This document shows, one piece after another, positions 32,821-43,734 of a DNA stretch of 64,000 bases. The position numbers and the translations under genes are program-made. This DNA is from Anisodus tanguticus (taxonomy: Eukaryota > Streptophyta > Magnoliopsida > Solanales > Solanaceae). A model generated the notes under the pieces. It was not told where the DNA came from, did not search any database, and saw only the letters and a program-made list of their open reading frames with translations. Numbering within the stretch: position 1 is the first letter of the stretch; every line of letters starts with the position of its first letter. The stretch covers positions 16,683,001-16,747,000 of the forward strand of contig CM067542.1 in assembly GCA_034509755.1 (NCBI GenBank), in the 5' to 3' direction.

Positions 32821-34610
32821 ATGGCAGTCCAAACACCACCATCATTTTTCAAAACACAAAGCTTCTCTAACACGCCCAATTCTTTAAAACCCTCTCCCAT
32901 GTCCATTTCCCCAAAATTCACAAACACCAAAGATTATTCCCCAATGTCGACTAGTCCAGCAAATAGCAACAAGGTTTACAAACATTATACTTACATCAAT
33001 GACTTGAAACCGGTCGAAGAGGACTGCACACAGGCTATGATCTTGCTTGGTTCAGATAAGCCATTACAGGTGGGCTACCTAGGCGATAATGAAAACCCAA
33101 TCAATGTTGATGCAACATTTGATTTCTCAAACCTTGCCTCAAGACAGTCAAAATTGACATTTCCGACGTGAAGGTCAAAAAGGGTTTTCGAAAACCAATT
33201 CGGTGACAACCAGTCTGCCAAAAGATCCAGGGAAGAGTCTACTTTCCCTGTTGATACTACCACTAGCAGCGGCATTGACACCGATTTCAGTGTGCCCAGT
33301 TCTTCCAGAACTCCATCAACTTCCACTCCACAAACAGAAACTAAGAAGGAAAAAGAAGAAGAAGAGATGTTAGATGACATACCTCTACGGAACTTCATTC
33401 CTAAAGGGGTCCGTAGAACATACTGGAATTTTGATGAAACTGTTGCCTCAACATCAAAGGCAACAGACGAGAAAATGGACCCAGACTATGTTTCCCCAAC
33501 ATCCGAGGCAACACCTGCAGCCACCTCATTCGAACAAGAAAACATAGAATCTGAAATAGATTCTGAGGTAATTTCCTACTCTTCCATGTTTCAAACGAAA
33601 TCATGCTCCAGTAACTGGAATTGGTTTAAAAATAGAGAAGTTAGAGGGAGAAGGTGATTGACCTAACTTCATTCTCCACAAATGGTTTAGTTGATTTCTT
33701 AAGTAGTCGAAAGATCTTAAGCTCTGTATCTGGTAAGAATCCTTATTGTGAGAAGGTGATTAGGGTGTTCTATGCTAATATGACGCTTGTTGTTAGGGAC
33801 ACAACCTTGAAGAAATTTGGGAGAGTGTACCTATACAACAAGGTATACAATTTTACACCTAATAACATTAACTCCACTCTTGGGATAATTGTTAGTGAAA
33901 GAGAACCTCAACCAAACCCCACTATGGAGGAACTCAATTCGATGATCAAGTACCTTACGGGAAATTTGATCATTATTTGGGCTCCTCGCAATCCTGTGTC
34001 AAAACTCATTTGCCTTGTTTTCCACTTTGCACAAACTTACTATATACAATTGGCTACCCTCCCTCAACGAGATAGTAGTGACCCTTGATCAAATATCACT
34101 GCTTTTTAAGATTGGAAGGAATCATAAAGTTGACTTAGGAACCCTCATATTCAACCATGTTGCCAACTTGGCAGAAAGACAAAGCAACTCTGCCCTTCCA
34201 TACCACTCCTTGATTTTTCAAATTCTGCTCAACCAAGGTTTTAAGACTCCAAAAAGAGAAAAGCTGAGTCCAGCCTTAGAGGTTTACTCAGTACAACGAG
34301 CACTTGTGAACAGCAAGGACAGGGTTATTGACATGCCCTAGAAGAAAGATGAATGGGACACTGACATATCAAAGGATGTTGCCAATATTCCTGGCAACAT
34401 TGTTCAAGGAAAGGTCCCAATGTCCAAAGACTGGCTTCGACAGCACATTGCTGAACTTGACAGGAAAATTCAAGACCTAGTGCGAGCCAAGAACTATTAT
34501 GTGGGTTTACTTTCTTCACAAAAAGGGGGAGAGGATGATGCTGATGATGTTGCTGCTGGAAGCAGACAGACAGAGGGAGCTGCTACGATGATGATGCAGG
34601 CCAAGCTATG
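32821..34610 (+). pseudogene. Copia-4 extra 3' gene (Sirevirus env-like position)
   Basis: Open frames follow RNase H on the same strand: 32821-33171 (start MAVQTPPSFFKTQ, Ser/Pro/Thr-rich), 33292-33657 (Ser/Glu-rich, with a coiled or acidic stretch), 33654-34088, 34015-34341 and 34420-34611. The middle part (ERKPTMEEL-like, then SLLFKIGRNHKVDLGTLIFN and HVANLAERQ) resembles the 'putative plant transposon protein' domain found in the extra ORF of many plant retroelements. The last part (DWLRQHIAELDRKIQDLVRA) is a short coiled coil. I see no signal peptide or clear membrane span, so calling it an envelope is not supported. At least three frameshifts or stops break it. Confidence 0.7.
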
Positions 34611-35131
34611 ATGCAGGGGGAGAGGAGTTGATATGATGATTGCTGACTATTTTTTATTGCTGCACAAAGTGATCGATCACAGAAAGCGGCTGAAAGCTAC
34701 TGTGACTCGATTACTCTAGTCAATGATGATCATGCTGATGGAATGGAGTGTTGATTCAAGTGCTGATAATTTTTATTTATTTGAATATTGGATATACTGA
34801 CATTTGAAATATTTTTTTGGTTTGTAATATTTTACTTTGGAATATTTGGTCTGTTCTTGCAGACATTGTGACTGCTTTCTAAAGCTGTTTATATATGTTT
34901 ACCCGATGTGGATTGTTGTGAATGGTTCTTGTAGATTGATGTTTGCTTTGTAAGTGGAACATAACTCCTATCTAATCAAATCATCGATACAACACTTGGA
35001 ATTTACGCAGGTTAAGGGGGAGCATAGCACGATCCTACTTATTCTTGGAATGTAAGGACTACTCGGGAATCGTATCCTAGTCATTTTCGCTTCGTATGGA
35101 GTTTTGTGAAGAAAGGCAAAAAGAGGGAGAT
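34505..35131 (+). promoter_or_regulatory. Copia-4 3' tail with repeated purine tracts
   Basis: Purine-rich AGGGGGAG-type tracts occur near 34524, 34616 and 35014, besides the functional tract AAAAGAGGGAGAT at about 35119-35131 next to the LTR. Multiple tract copies in this position are a known Sirevirus trait. No other gene is visible here. Confidence 0.75.
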
Positions 35132-36065
35132 TGTTGATGTTGGATGGATGTTGTGACAACGGTAAATGCTCAGGACAACATCTTATGAAAATAAGAATGT
35201 TGCTGCGATGTTGTGACAACATTCCTGACAATATCTCTATAACGATTTTTTCTATTCTTCCAGCCAAAACAGGTTGTGTTACTGTGAATAAAAAATGACC
35301 TAGGCAAGCTTACATTGATGTTGTGTTTAAAACGTGGTAAAAGAAACAGTCAAAGCTTGGAGAGGAAGCAGCGTGAAGACCAAGTCCAGAACGTTGAGCT
35401 TTTTTAAGGAGCAAGAACCGGTCCAAGCTGAAGCCTTCTTTTACTCAACCTCCGCAACTAATCAGTGAGGATTTCAAGGGAAGTTCCACACTATAAATAG
35501 AGGGGAGCTTCAGAGTATCGAGATCCAGAATTGAACGAGAAGAATTAGAAAGAGAACTCTCGGATATTCACCTTAGAAACTGGATCAACACACTTAGCCT
35601 AAAGTAGTATAACAACATCTAGTCCCACATTACTATTACTGCCCAGATTCTAGATCAAGCTTATATTTCAAGCAATTGTAATTAAGATGTTGTATTTGTC
35701 TTTTTAGATCTTATAACTTTAGGCTGAAGTCATCTGCGACTTCACTTTTGTTTGTAATTTCTTTTTCGCATTTATTGTTCAATCTTGTAAAAAGAAATTC
35801 ATTTGTAATTGTATATAATTTATACAACTCTTTGGTCATTGACCATCAAAGGACATATTAATATATACCCTTGAAAATATAAAATTTGTGTCTCTTTACT
35901 TTTCCGCTGCATTTACTCTATAAAGGTCTATAACTGTTTTATCACAATGTTGCCTCAGATGTTGACACAACATTGAAGGCAACATCCAGAAACTGTTTTA
36001 ATTGTTCTAGCTGTTACGGTTTTATTCTTACATATTCTTGCTTATCCGTAGCCTCGGACCCAACA
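35132..36065 (+). repeat. Copia-4 3' LTR
   Basis: 934 bp, partner of 25938-26873, with intact TATAAATAGAGG near 35494. It is followed by TSD AATAC and then the resumed fold-back arm. Confidence 0.92.
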
Positions 36066-36070
36066 AATAC

Positions 36071-36770
36071 AATTTAGAATATTATCATGAAATTTCATAT
36101 GTAAAATATTAAAATTTATAATATTGATTATTTTTTACAAACAAGATTGAAAAGTTATTGATCGGCGTTATTTTTACTACTACCTCCCCCATATGAAAAA
36201 TAGTAAAAAGAAATATTTCTACTTTATGAGTGTATTAGGTGTGGCTATTGTCTCTTCTCCCATTTGAATTACTGCATATGCCTCCATATTCCTGACTGAT
36301 TTAATTGATCCTTTGGAAAACATATTTATTCCTTTGGAAAACATATTTATAGAAAGTACTTAAATGATATACACTAACAATATGAATAATATTATATTAT
36401 CAACGTACTTTGAGTTATTTAATTGCTTTACTTTTAATAGAATTACCAATCAAAATAGTTTAATAGAATTACTAAGGGGAGAAATAGTTTTGTAACCACT
36501 TACAAAATGTTTTTAGTTTTATGTATCTTTTATAAGAAATCTTCACTTTTACACATAAGACCATGTCTGAAAAAACTATTTTCTTTTATTCAAATTGTAA
36601 GAGGACAAAAAATATCATTTCCTCATTTTGCTAAGTGAATGTTATGTGCAATATACGGGATTGGATCCCTTCTAGTAGCAGCTAGCAAAGACTCCGGTAC
36701 TTATCAATGGACAATTTGTTTGATTGAGGCCATCTGTCCACCCAAAACATTAAAGGCTTGGATTTGTTTC
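36071..36770 (+). repeat. Fold-back unit B, left arm, inner part
   Basis: Continues 24990-25932 after Copia-4. It is the reverse complement of about 36785-37440: for example ACTAACAATATGAATAATAT near 36375 pairs with the stretch near 37170. A 22-bp direct duplication (CTTTGGAAAACATATTTAT) lies at about 36312-36350. The loop between the arms is about 20 bp or less near 36775. Confidence 0.8.
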
Positions 36771-36784
36771 TTGCCCCTTCTCAT

Positions 36785-38230
36785 TGATAAGTACCAGAGA
36801 CTTTGATGTTCTGGGTGGAGATATGGCTTCAATCAGACAAACCATTGATAAGTATCGGAGCCTTTGCTAGTTGCTACGGAAGGGATCCAATCTCGTCTAT
36901 TGCACATAACATTCACTTAGCAACAAGAAAATGAGATATATTATCCTCTAACAATTTGAATAGATCTTTACAAATCTCTATGTGTAAAAATGAATATCTC
37001 CTATAAAAGAGACATAAAACTAAAAATATTTTGTAGGTGGCTACAAAACTATTTCTCCCCTTAGCATCTGTAGGTAATTCTCCATATAATATATAAACAT
37101 TGATTGGTAATTCTATTAAAAGGAAAGCAATAAAATAACTCAAAGTACGTTGATAATACAATATTATTTATATTGTTAGTGCATATCATTTAAGTCATTT
37201 CTATAAATATATTTTCCACCAAATGATCAATTAAATCAGTCAGGAATATGGAGGCATATGCAGTAATTCAAATGGGAGAAGAGACAATAGCCACACCTAA
37301 TACACTCATAAAGTTGAAGTGTTTTTTTATATGGGGAGGTTGTAGAAATAACTGTCGATCGATAACTTTTCGGTCTTGTTTTTAAAAATAATTAATATTA
37401 TAAAATTTTAAATTCTACATATGAAATTTCATGACAATATTCTAAAATTCTACTTACAAAATTTAAGATGGCTATTTGGGAATTTACCTCCAAGTTTACT
37501 AATTGAAGAAATGGGTAAAAAGCGAATTAAACGCAAAGATTTGACAAGACATACTATTACAAATTTATGCATGAATCTATCACACCATCCCATACACATT
37601 AGAGAAAATGAGATATTTTACCCTCTTTCCGTTTAAATAGAAGAAATGATATTTTTAGATTTTCTATGTATTTTTTTCAGATATTTTATGTGTAAAAAAT
37701 GAAGATCTCTTGTAGAAAAGGTCATAAAACTAAAAAAAATTGTAAAAGACTAGAAATTCATTTCTCCCCACCAAAGGGCAATGAAGATGAATGATGAAAA
37801 GGATCGTGATAGTTAACGCTGAAACTTGAAAAACAGTTCTTTCTAATTTTCTATTTAATTTCTGCTGCCAGAAATTCATCTAGTTAGGACAAAAAATTGG
37901 AGGAAAAATTACAGCAAAAAGAAAAAGGACCAAGGGAGTCATGTTGTTATGAGAAATCCCTAACTAAGATGAGTTAAATGGAAGAGAGTACTTCTCCTTT
38001 TATAGGTAAAAATCTCACCTCCTACTCCTATATTCTGTAAATATCTTATTTTAATTTTCTGTTTTTTCCTTTTCAAGACTAGATAAATCTCTGTATAAGA
38101 AATTACTTTTTGTAACAATTTGAGGATCTTTAACTTAAATAAATTACCATAAATTCTATATATTGGAAGATTTAGAAAAAGTTTTATCAATGGTTCATAA
38201 TATTATTGTTATCCAATCTGTGCTCAAATT
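36785..38230 (-). repeat. Fold-back unit B, right arm
   Basis: Reverse complement of 36071-36770 (inner part) and then, past the Copia-4 insertion point, of about 25425-25932. The arms are about 1.4 kb, the longest of the four units. The part at 37880-37990 matches units A and C left arms in reverse. No reading frame is conserved between the arms. Confidence 0.8.
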
Positions 38231-39640
38231 AATAAACGTTGTTAGTAAAATAATGTCCAAACAATGAAACAATATTTCAAGAAAACCGAGAAAGGAAGAT
38301 GACAAAAACAATATCCGAGATCACATAATTCATTGTGTGTCCTTAAGAAACTTAATCCCTTCCGGTACCCGAGGTTATGAATTACTTTCTCCCATAATAT
38401 AACGGATAAATTTGTCAAAGGAATAACGGTACCTCAAACGCATGTTACTTCACGCAAACTCAAAGATGGCAGCGAATCACACAAGACACTGACTCAATTT
38501 TTATGTTATAAAAGTATGCAGAATGCATATGGTTATGCAGAGTGTATTTTAGAAAATTTAGAATGCAGAAAAATGAGGCATTGCCTCTGTATTTATAGTC
38601 ATCGAAATACATGTTCATAACAGATATGATGTTTGTTCGGAAAAATCATGCCTTTTTCGAAAATAGAAATGTCCATTGGGAATTATTCCGGAATTAGCCT
38701 TAGCCTTAGCCTTGGTGCGGAATAATATCATAAATAAAAAAATACATTTGGTCTAAAGAGATTATCAGTGAATCAGAGCCTTAGCCATAGCCGAGCGACA
38801 ATGATGCAAGGGGAGTCTTTCTTCTCAACTCTTTAAGAGCTAAAAAAGGTGTTGTAATATATAAGCACATAACTCTTTCTTTCCACCGCCAATGTGATAC
38901 AAAGCTCCTTTCCAAAAATAACTTTGCTTTAAATTTCATTTTCACTCCATTTCTCATTCACACCCATTTAACTACCTTTGTTCATTAGCTAGCTTCAACA
39001 ATCATTACCTAATAAAAGTATTAAGGTAATAATATTTTTATTGGAGGGGATCCAATCCCGCAATATACCATCCTTCCCCAATCCCTCCATTAGCCAAGAA
39101 TCATTAACTTCACTTATGGTCACACAACTTCCACTTTTGTGATATTAAGATTACTAAATTATTTTTGCAAAAATTACTGAATTTTGCCTAAGTATATTAA
39201 AAAGTTAATCATGAACAATTTTTGTAATAAAAATGTACTCACCTTTACTTAAATATTGTATAAAAATTATCTCTTTTGCTTCCTCGAGTGACTTGTGAGT
39301 TGTGACATCTTGTGATTTGGACGTAATGCAAAAGTTTTTAGGAACAAATATTGATTACACATATTAAACGTCTTCTCATGAAACAAATTATTTTTCTCCT
39401 CCAACATGTCACTGTTTAATGAACTCTTAATTAGCCTCCTTTCCTTTCGGGAAAAAAAATATTGCACTCATGTATATATAAAGCCTTTTCCTTTATTTGG
39501 AAGGGGTTAATATGATGTATCCTAGGTATATTGATATGCTTGTTCAATGGATCATCTTTAAAGTGAAAAAAATGGAATATAAATTGCCGTTGCACATGAA
39601 TTATAATATCATTATTTGAAAATGCCCAACTCAATATTAG
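38231..39640. other. No recognised feature (38.2-39.6 kb)
   Basis: AT-rich sequence without a convincing ORF, LTR ends or repeats shared with the rest of the window. A run of TTAGCC repeats (about 38695-38712) and a sequence resembling an LTR promoter and leader (about 38810-38900) hint at a decayed LTR, but I could not place its ends. Confidence 0.4.
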
Positions 39641-39859
39641 CACTTGGAAGTTACTTTGTATAGTTAATATGATGGCATAAGTCCTCACTCTCTTTGAGAG
39701 CATTATATTTAATTATTACTGCAGCTTTATATAATTAAGTTGCAAGATATCTTCAAACTGAATTAGAACCAAAGCCTTCAATACCACTTTTAGAAACAAT
39801 GTCAAACAACAGAGTCAATTTTCTCCGAGGGGTGGATTACCATTCCGGTTATCTTCTTA
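39641..39859 (+). repeat. Duplicated unit flank (matches 23.5-23.8 kb)
   Basis: CTCTCTTTGAGAGCATTAT at 39687 and the stretch AATACCACTTTTAGAAACAATG near 39780 match 23461-23490 and 23750-23775. It marks the 3' flank shared by units A and B. Confidence 0.6.
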
Positions 39860-39872
39860 TTATTTTCTGTGA

Positions 39873-40051
39873 AGGGGAGCCTTGGAGTAACTGGTAAAGT
39901 TGTTGTCATGTGACTTGGAGGTCACGGGTTCAAGTCGTGGAAACAACCTCTTGCATAAATGCAAGGTAAGACTGCGTACAATAAACCCTTATGGTCCGAC
40001 CCTTTCCCAGATCCCGCGCATAGCGAGAGCTTAGTGCACCAGGCTGCCCCT
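39873..40051 (+). mobile_element. Au-type SINE with 13-bp TSD
   Basis: About 179 bp, flanked by TTATTTTCTGTGA at 39860-39872 and 40052-40064. The 5' part is tRNA-like: an A-box-like AGTAACTGGTAAAG near 39887 and a B-box GGTCACGGGTTCAAGTC near 39921. The body ends GCTTAGTGCACCAGGCTGCCC, characteristic of the plant Au SINE family. It has no coding capacity; pol III transcribes it and LINE enzymes insert it. It sits in the shared unit flank. Confidence 0.92.
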
Positions 40052-40064
40052 TTATTTTCTGTGA

Positions 40065-40259
40065 GTGAAACAATCTCAAGACTACTTGATGATCATATGT
40101 ACATAAATTTCTTTAATTTTCAAGATATTTAATAATTCAAATGACATTTTGTGCTAGAGTTGCAAACCATGTTGATAATCCTTTGTTTTTGCAAGAATTT
40201 GCTAAAGATATTAAACTTTAAACTGATTTTAATTGTCAATTGATTAAAAGGAGCAACAT
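40065..40259 (+). repeat. Duplicated unit flank, after the SINE
   Basis: Continues the flank after the SINE. The part from about 40165 (GTTGATAATCCTTTGTTTTT, then AAGATATTAAACTTT) parallels 24985-25060. Confidence 0.55.
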
Positions 40260-40405
40260 AATGAATAGGATTCGTTCTCGCTGGATTTTCAAAACAAAAT
40301 TGAAGGTGGATGTACACTTCATCACCACATGCACCTACATCTTGGCATAGTGAACTTCAAAGCTCGACTAGTCGCAAGAGGATACAACCAAATTAAAGGA
40401 GTGGA
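40260..40405 (+). pseudogene. Old copia RT relic, left of the hAT insertion
   Basis: Reads SRWIFKTKLKVD and then FKARLVARGYNQIKGVD, the copia RT entry WVFKTKLKADG...YKARLVAKGYNQEEGID, with an insertion between the two pieces. The hAT element interrupts it exactly after GGAGTGGA at 40405. Confidence 0.8.
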
Positions 40406-41258
40406 CAGCGGCTCAACACTATTGGTGGCCTAAAGTAAAATTTCGATGAGAGATCTTAATTATTTTGTTTTTTTAAAAAAGTTATATCATATATATTTTT
40501 TATTTAAAATTTATTTTTTAGCTTTTTGAGATGCAAAGTTATGAATAATCGTCTTATAATTATTTTTTTCTAATAATTCTTTTTCAATGGATAATAAACC
40601 TAATCCATTTAACCTATCTTTAGACATAGTTGATCTTAAGTAAGATTTTATCAATTTTAGTTTTGAAAAAACTTCTTTCAATAATTATTAAAAGAACAAT
40701 AAATGCCTATTTAATAGAAATATCAAGAACAATAAACTTTAATTTAAAAAATAATACTAAAAAACTTGAAGAAACATAACCTAATTCAAGTAACTTGATA
40801 TGAAAATATGAATTTGTTGCTCATAAACTTTCAATAATGCTTGATATCTAAGAAAATGCAGATCAAATATTTTTGCCACACACTTTTGCTCTTGTTTGTC
40901 TCCAAAATAATATTACTAAAGATAAATCTTTTGAAGTATTAATGAACAAAGAAAATATAAATAATGAGGAAGTTTAGGTTGATGTAAATAAGAATTGAGT
41001 ATTGCATGAAAAGTAAAAATAAAAATTAATGATTACTCTCTCACTTCCCTTCCATAAACTCTTTGTTTCTATACGTTACAAGCTTATTTCGAGGCTCTCG
41101 TCAAATCAAATACAAAAGATATTTTTCTGTTTTAGTAAAAGTCTGTAGTTCCTTTTTTTTACAAAAGTTTATATAGCTAATTTAGTGTAAAGAGAGACCT
41201 CCAAAAGTTGGGGCCTAAACCCCAAGCTTCAGCAGCAGCTTTAACCAAAGGCCACCCT
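40406..41258 (-). mobile_element. hAT-family DNA transposon relic
   Basis: An 853-bp insertion splits the copia RT codons; AGTGGA is repeated at 40400-40405 and 41259-41264, part of the expected 8-bp hAT TSD. The left end starts CAGCGGC, and GGTGGCC/GGCCACC appear near the two ends as an imperfect TIR. On the minus strand at about 40680-40515 the broken translation resembles the C-terminal dimerisation domain of plant hAT transposases of the zinc-finger MYM-type group: an ERSFSKLKLIKSYLRSTMS-like stretch, then RLNGLGLLSIEKELL. Only this last portion is left, so the copy is internally deleted and inactive. Confidence 0.75.
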
Positions 41259-42240
41259 AGTGGATCTTGATGACACTTTAAGTCCGATAGTTGAAGTCAT
41301 CACCATTCGTAATTGTTCTATAAGTTGCTACCACTCTTCACTGAATAGTAAGGAAGTTGACATAAAAAAGATTCCCTCCTTAGTGATATCAAGGAAACTC
41401 TTTTTATGTAACAACCTCAGAGCTTCATTAATCCAATCTTTTCAATCATGTATGTAAGCTTCAAAAGGCCCTTTACGGCTTACAACAGGTCCCCAAAGTT
41501 TGGTTCCGTAAGTTAAGCATTCACCTTTTCCATCTTGATTTTTTTGTAGCAAAGTTGATTCATCATTATTTTTTTGGCCTAAACATTTCTCATGTTGTCA
41601 ATGTTCTCTGTCAATTTATGCAAAAATTGATTAACAAATCATTATATTGGTGTCAAAAACGTGCTTCGTTATTTGGAAGGTACCTCCCATTATGGCCAGC
41701 ATTATTTTTTCTCAACTTGATAAGATTTTCCGACATAGATAGGGGATGCTGCCTCTTACTGCCGTTCCATGTCTGGATTGTGAACTTTCCTTGGTTCGAA
41801 ATGTATTTCATGATCCTCCAAGAAGCAAAATATGGTGGCTAGATCAAGTACCAAAGTAGAGTACCGGTCTTTGTCGTCATTGGTTGCATGACCTGGATAA
41901 TCAACACACTTAGAGATATTGGTGTTCCTATACCTACTCCTCCAGTTTTGATCACAGACAACATCTTTACTTTTCGTCTCGCGATGAATATTGTGCTTCA
42001 TGCTTGTACATACATGTTGAACTTGACTATCACTTTGTCATGGAGAAAGTGACTCAAGGGGCTATGTGACTCAAGGGGATATGCTCCCCAAATTTGTTCC
42101 TTTTCAACTTCAAGTGGCCGATGTCTTCATCAAACCCTTGACAAAATCACAATTTCATTTCTTCAGGTCCATGCTTGGAGTTGGCAACATCCTACATCCA
42201 ACTTGAGGAGGGTGCTAGAGAATATGGTCATGATCCAGCA
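41259..42240 (+). pseudogene. Old copia RT/RNase H relic, right of the hAT
   Basis: Resumes with VDLDDTLSPIVEVITIR (41262-41312). In shifted frames it gives LQKALYGLQQ and PKVWF near 41460-41505 and SHVVNVLCQFMQKLI near 41580-41625. The RNase H region is at about 41720-42010, where SSAEAEY is changed, and HVELDYHFVMEKV near 42020. No YVDD is visible: an RT deletion lies near 41540. Its RNase H end is the homologue of 2476-2849 plus 3856-4120. Confidence 0.75.
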
Positions 42241-42268
42241 TGTTCCAATTAAGAATGCATGTTGTTAT

Positions 42269-43174
42269 TATTGGGTATTGATATTGGTGAATGGGAAATG
42301 ATTGGAAAGAAAAGTGGGAGTTGTCCCACATCGGTGGTGGAAAGAAAAGTGGGAGTTCCCTCTTGCTTTATAAAATAAGCATTTGTCCCACATCGGTAGT
42401 AGAAAGAAAAGTCCTTCTACTTATAAGTAGAATTACTCCTTCTTGTCAGTAAAAGGGTTCAGGGGGCAAGGACCCCTCGCGCCGTCGTCGTCGCTCGGCT
42501 CGGCTTCGGCTTCGGCTTCGGATTTGGTTGATAATCTTTTTGGACCAAATTTTCTTTAATTTTTAATTATTTAATTAATTATTATTTAATTAAATTAATT
42601 AACTTATCCAATCTACCCGTTAGTGACCCTGACCCGCGACCCGGTTTCTTTCCCACATTTAAATTTCCCACCAGTTTTAGTGACTGTTCAGAAGGGTTGC
42701 AAACCTTCGAAACAAGACTTCCATGGCTATAAATTCGTTTGATTCCTCGAATTTTACTTACGAATTTTCTCGAACAACACGACTTCTTCTTCTTCTCGCA
42801 TAAACAAATTTCGTGTGATATATCGCTTTGTTGAGTGGTTCGCCGCTACCGGAATTTGGAGTACTACTATTCTGGTAAAATAATCGTTCTATCCTGGGAG
42901 GGGATATTCCATCAACCTCGAGTACTGTGACGGGAATAATTTCCTTAAGATTGTTATTAATCTGTATTCCAAAAACCAGTAAACAATAATAATTGAAAAA
43001 TGAACAGAATCAGTGTTGGAAAAATAAAAATATTTTTCGAGAATATAATCGGACACACTTTGAACTAAGTGAACTCGATTATATTCTGAAAAATATTTTT
43101 ATTTTTCCAACACTGATTCTGTTCATTTTTCAATTATTATTGTTTACTGGTTTTTGGAATACAGATTAATAACA
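42269..43174 (+). mobile_element. Solo-LTR-like insertion with TSD GTTAT and terminal hairpin
   Basis: 906 bp between GTTAT at 42264-42268 and 43175-43179. The flanks join to a sequence colinear with 4120-4160 of unit A. The content looks like a copia-type LTR: repeated GTCCCACATCGGT-GGTGGAAAGAAAAG units (42310-42410), TTATAAGTAGAATT near 42420, a CGGCTTCGGCTT repeat near 42500, and a TATAAATTCG box near 42730. The 3' end is an inverted repeat (see 42952-43174). Whether it is a rearranged solo LTR or a small element is open. Confidence 0.75.
42952..43174. repeat. Near-perfect 100-bp inverted repeat (hairpin)
   Basis: Arm 42952-43051 and arm 43076-43174 are complementary over about 99 positions, with one small difference near 43039 (CGAG versus CAG), around a 24-base loop. 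Such a near-perfect fold has either formed recently or is kept. A transcript through it would form a long double-stranded stem. Confidence 0.93.
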
Positions 43175-43179
43175 GTTAT

Positions 43180-43559
43180 CTTGATTGCTCTTGGCGAATT
43201 GCGCATTGGAGTACTTTAATTAGGTTGGATTAAATGCTAGTTTGTGTACCAAGGTACTTATTGTTACTGTGTGAAGAAATATGTATTCTAAATTACTTTT
43301 TACTCATCAATATCATCAGTCTTCTTTAAATGAATAATATAGTGATGAAACAATCACAGATATGGTTTAATTTGTAGTATTATTACGAGTTCGGGTTTCA
43401 ATAATCTCACATCCATTATTTTCTAATTAGACCTACTTTTTAATGCACTATGAACCTATGCATCATCCACTAAAATGGCAAAATTCATAAGACCAAGATG
43501 GAAAGTAAAAAGTGATATCCAAGTCAAAAAATTAAAAATGGAAACACCATTAAAACAAC
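43180..43559 (+). repeat. Fold-back unit C, left arm, outer part
   Basis: GATTGCTCTTGGCGAATTGC onward matches unit A from 4141. It is interrupted at 43560-43564 by Copia-3 and resumes at 48399. Confidence 0.75.
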
Positions 43560-43564
43560 AAGAA

Positions 43565-43734
43565 TGTAGAATTGTTTCATTCTCCCCTTCTTGGAGTATT
43601 CTCATTAATTTAATATATATAGGTATTTATAATTACAAACCTAATTGTATGAGAATATCTAGTTTACATAATTACACCAAATAATATAATTATAGAATAT
43701 ATGGAGAATAGACATTTTCTATCACACCCCCGCA
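43565..43734 (-). repeat. Copia-3 3' LTR
   Basis: 170 bp, starting on the plus strand TGTAGAATTGTTTCATTCTC. Its inner neighbour on the minus strand is a GGGGGTG purine tract (about 43735-43741). The right partner differs at a number of positions, including GTTTC/GTGTC near the start. Confidence 0.9.

Larger units (their letters stand above)
25938..36065 (+). mobile_element. Copia-4, Sirevirus-like Ty1/copia element with an extra 3' gene
   Basis: The LTRs are 25938-26873 and 35132-36065 (about 935 bp), the TSD AATAC is perfect (25933-25937 and 36066-36070), and the primer-binding site is at 26876. Total length 10.1 kb. Order is long gag with CCHC and coiled coil, protease, integrase, RT, RNase H, an extra open region (32821-34600), then a purine-rich 3' tail. 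The long gag, the extra gene after RNase H, the repeated AGGGGGAG-like tracts and about 10 kb size are hallmarks of the Sirevirus genus. Protease, integrase and RT catalytic motifs are intact, but stops and frameshifts separate the frames. Confidence 0.92.

Noticed and set aside
32821..34610. A true viral envelope gene in Copia-4
   Set aside because: No signal peptide, membrane span or fusion motif visible; only the position is env-like.
36071..38230. A Mutator-like element with long TIRs
   Set aside because: The arms share outer sequence with units A, C and D, no 9-bp TSD was found at the ends, and no transposase is present; left as an unclassified fold-back.
38690..38720. TTAGCC repeats as a telomere-like tract
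   Set aside because: Only about three imperfect units; not the plant telomere sequence.
39873..40051. A tRNA gene, because of A and B boxes
   Set aside because: No cloverleaf; the boxes and the TSD-flanked body identify a SINE.
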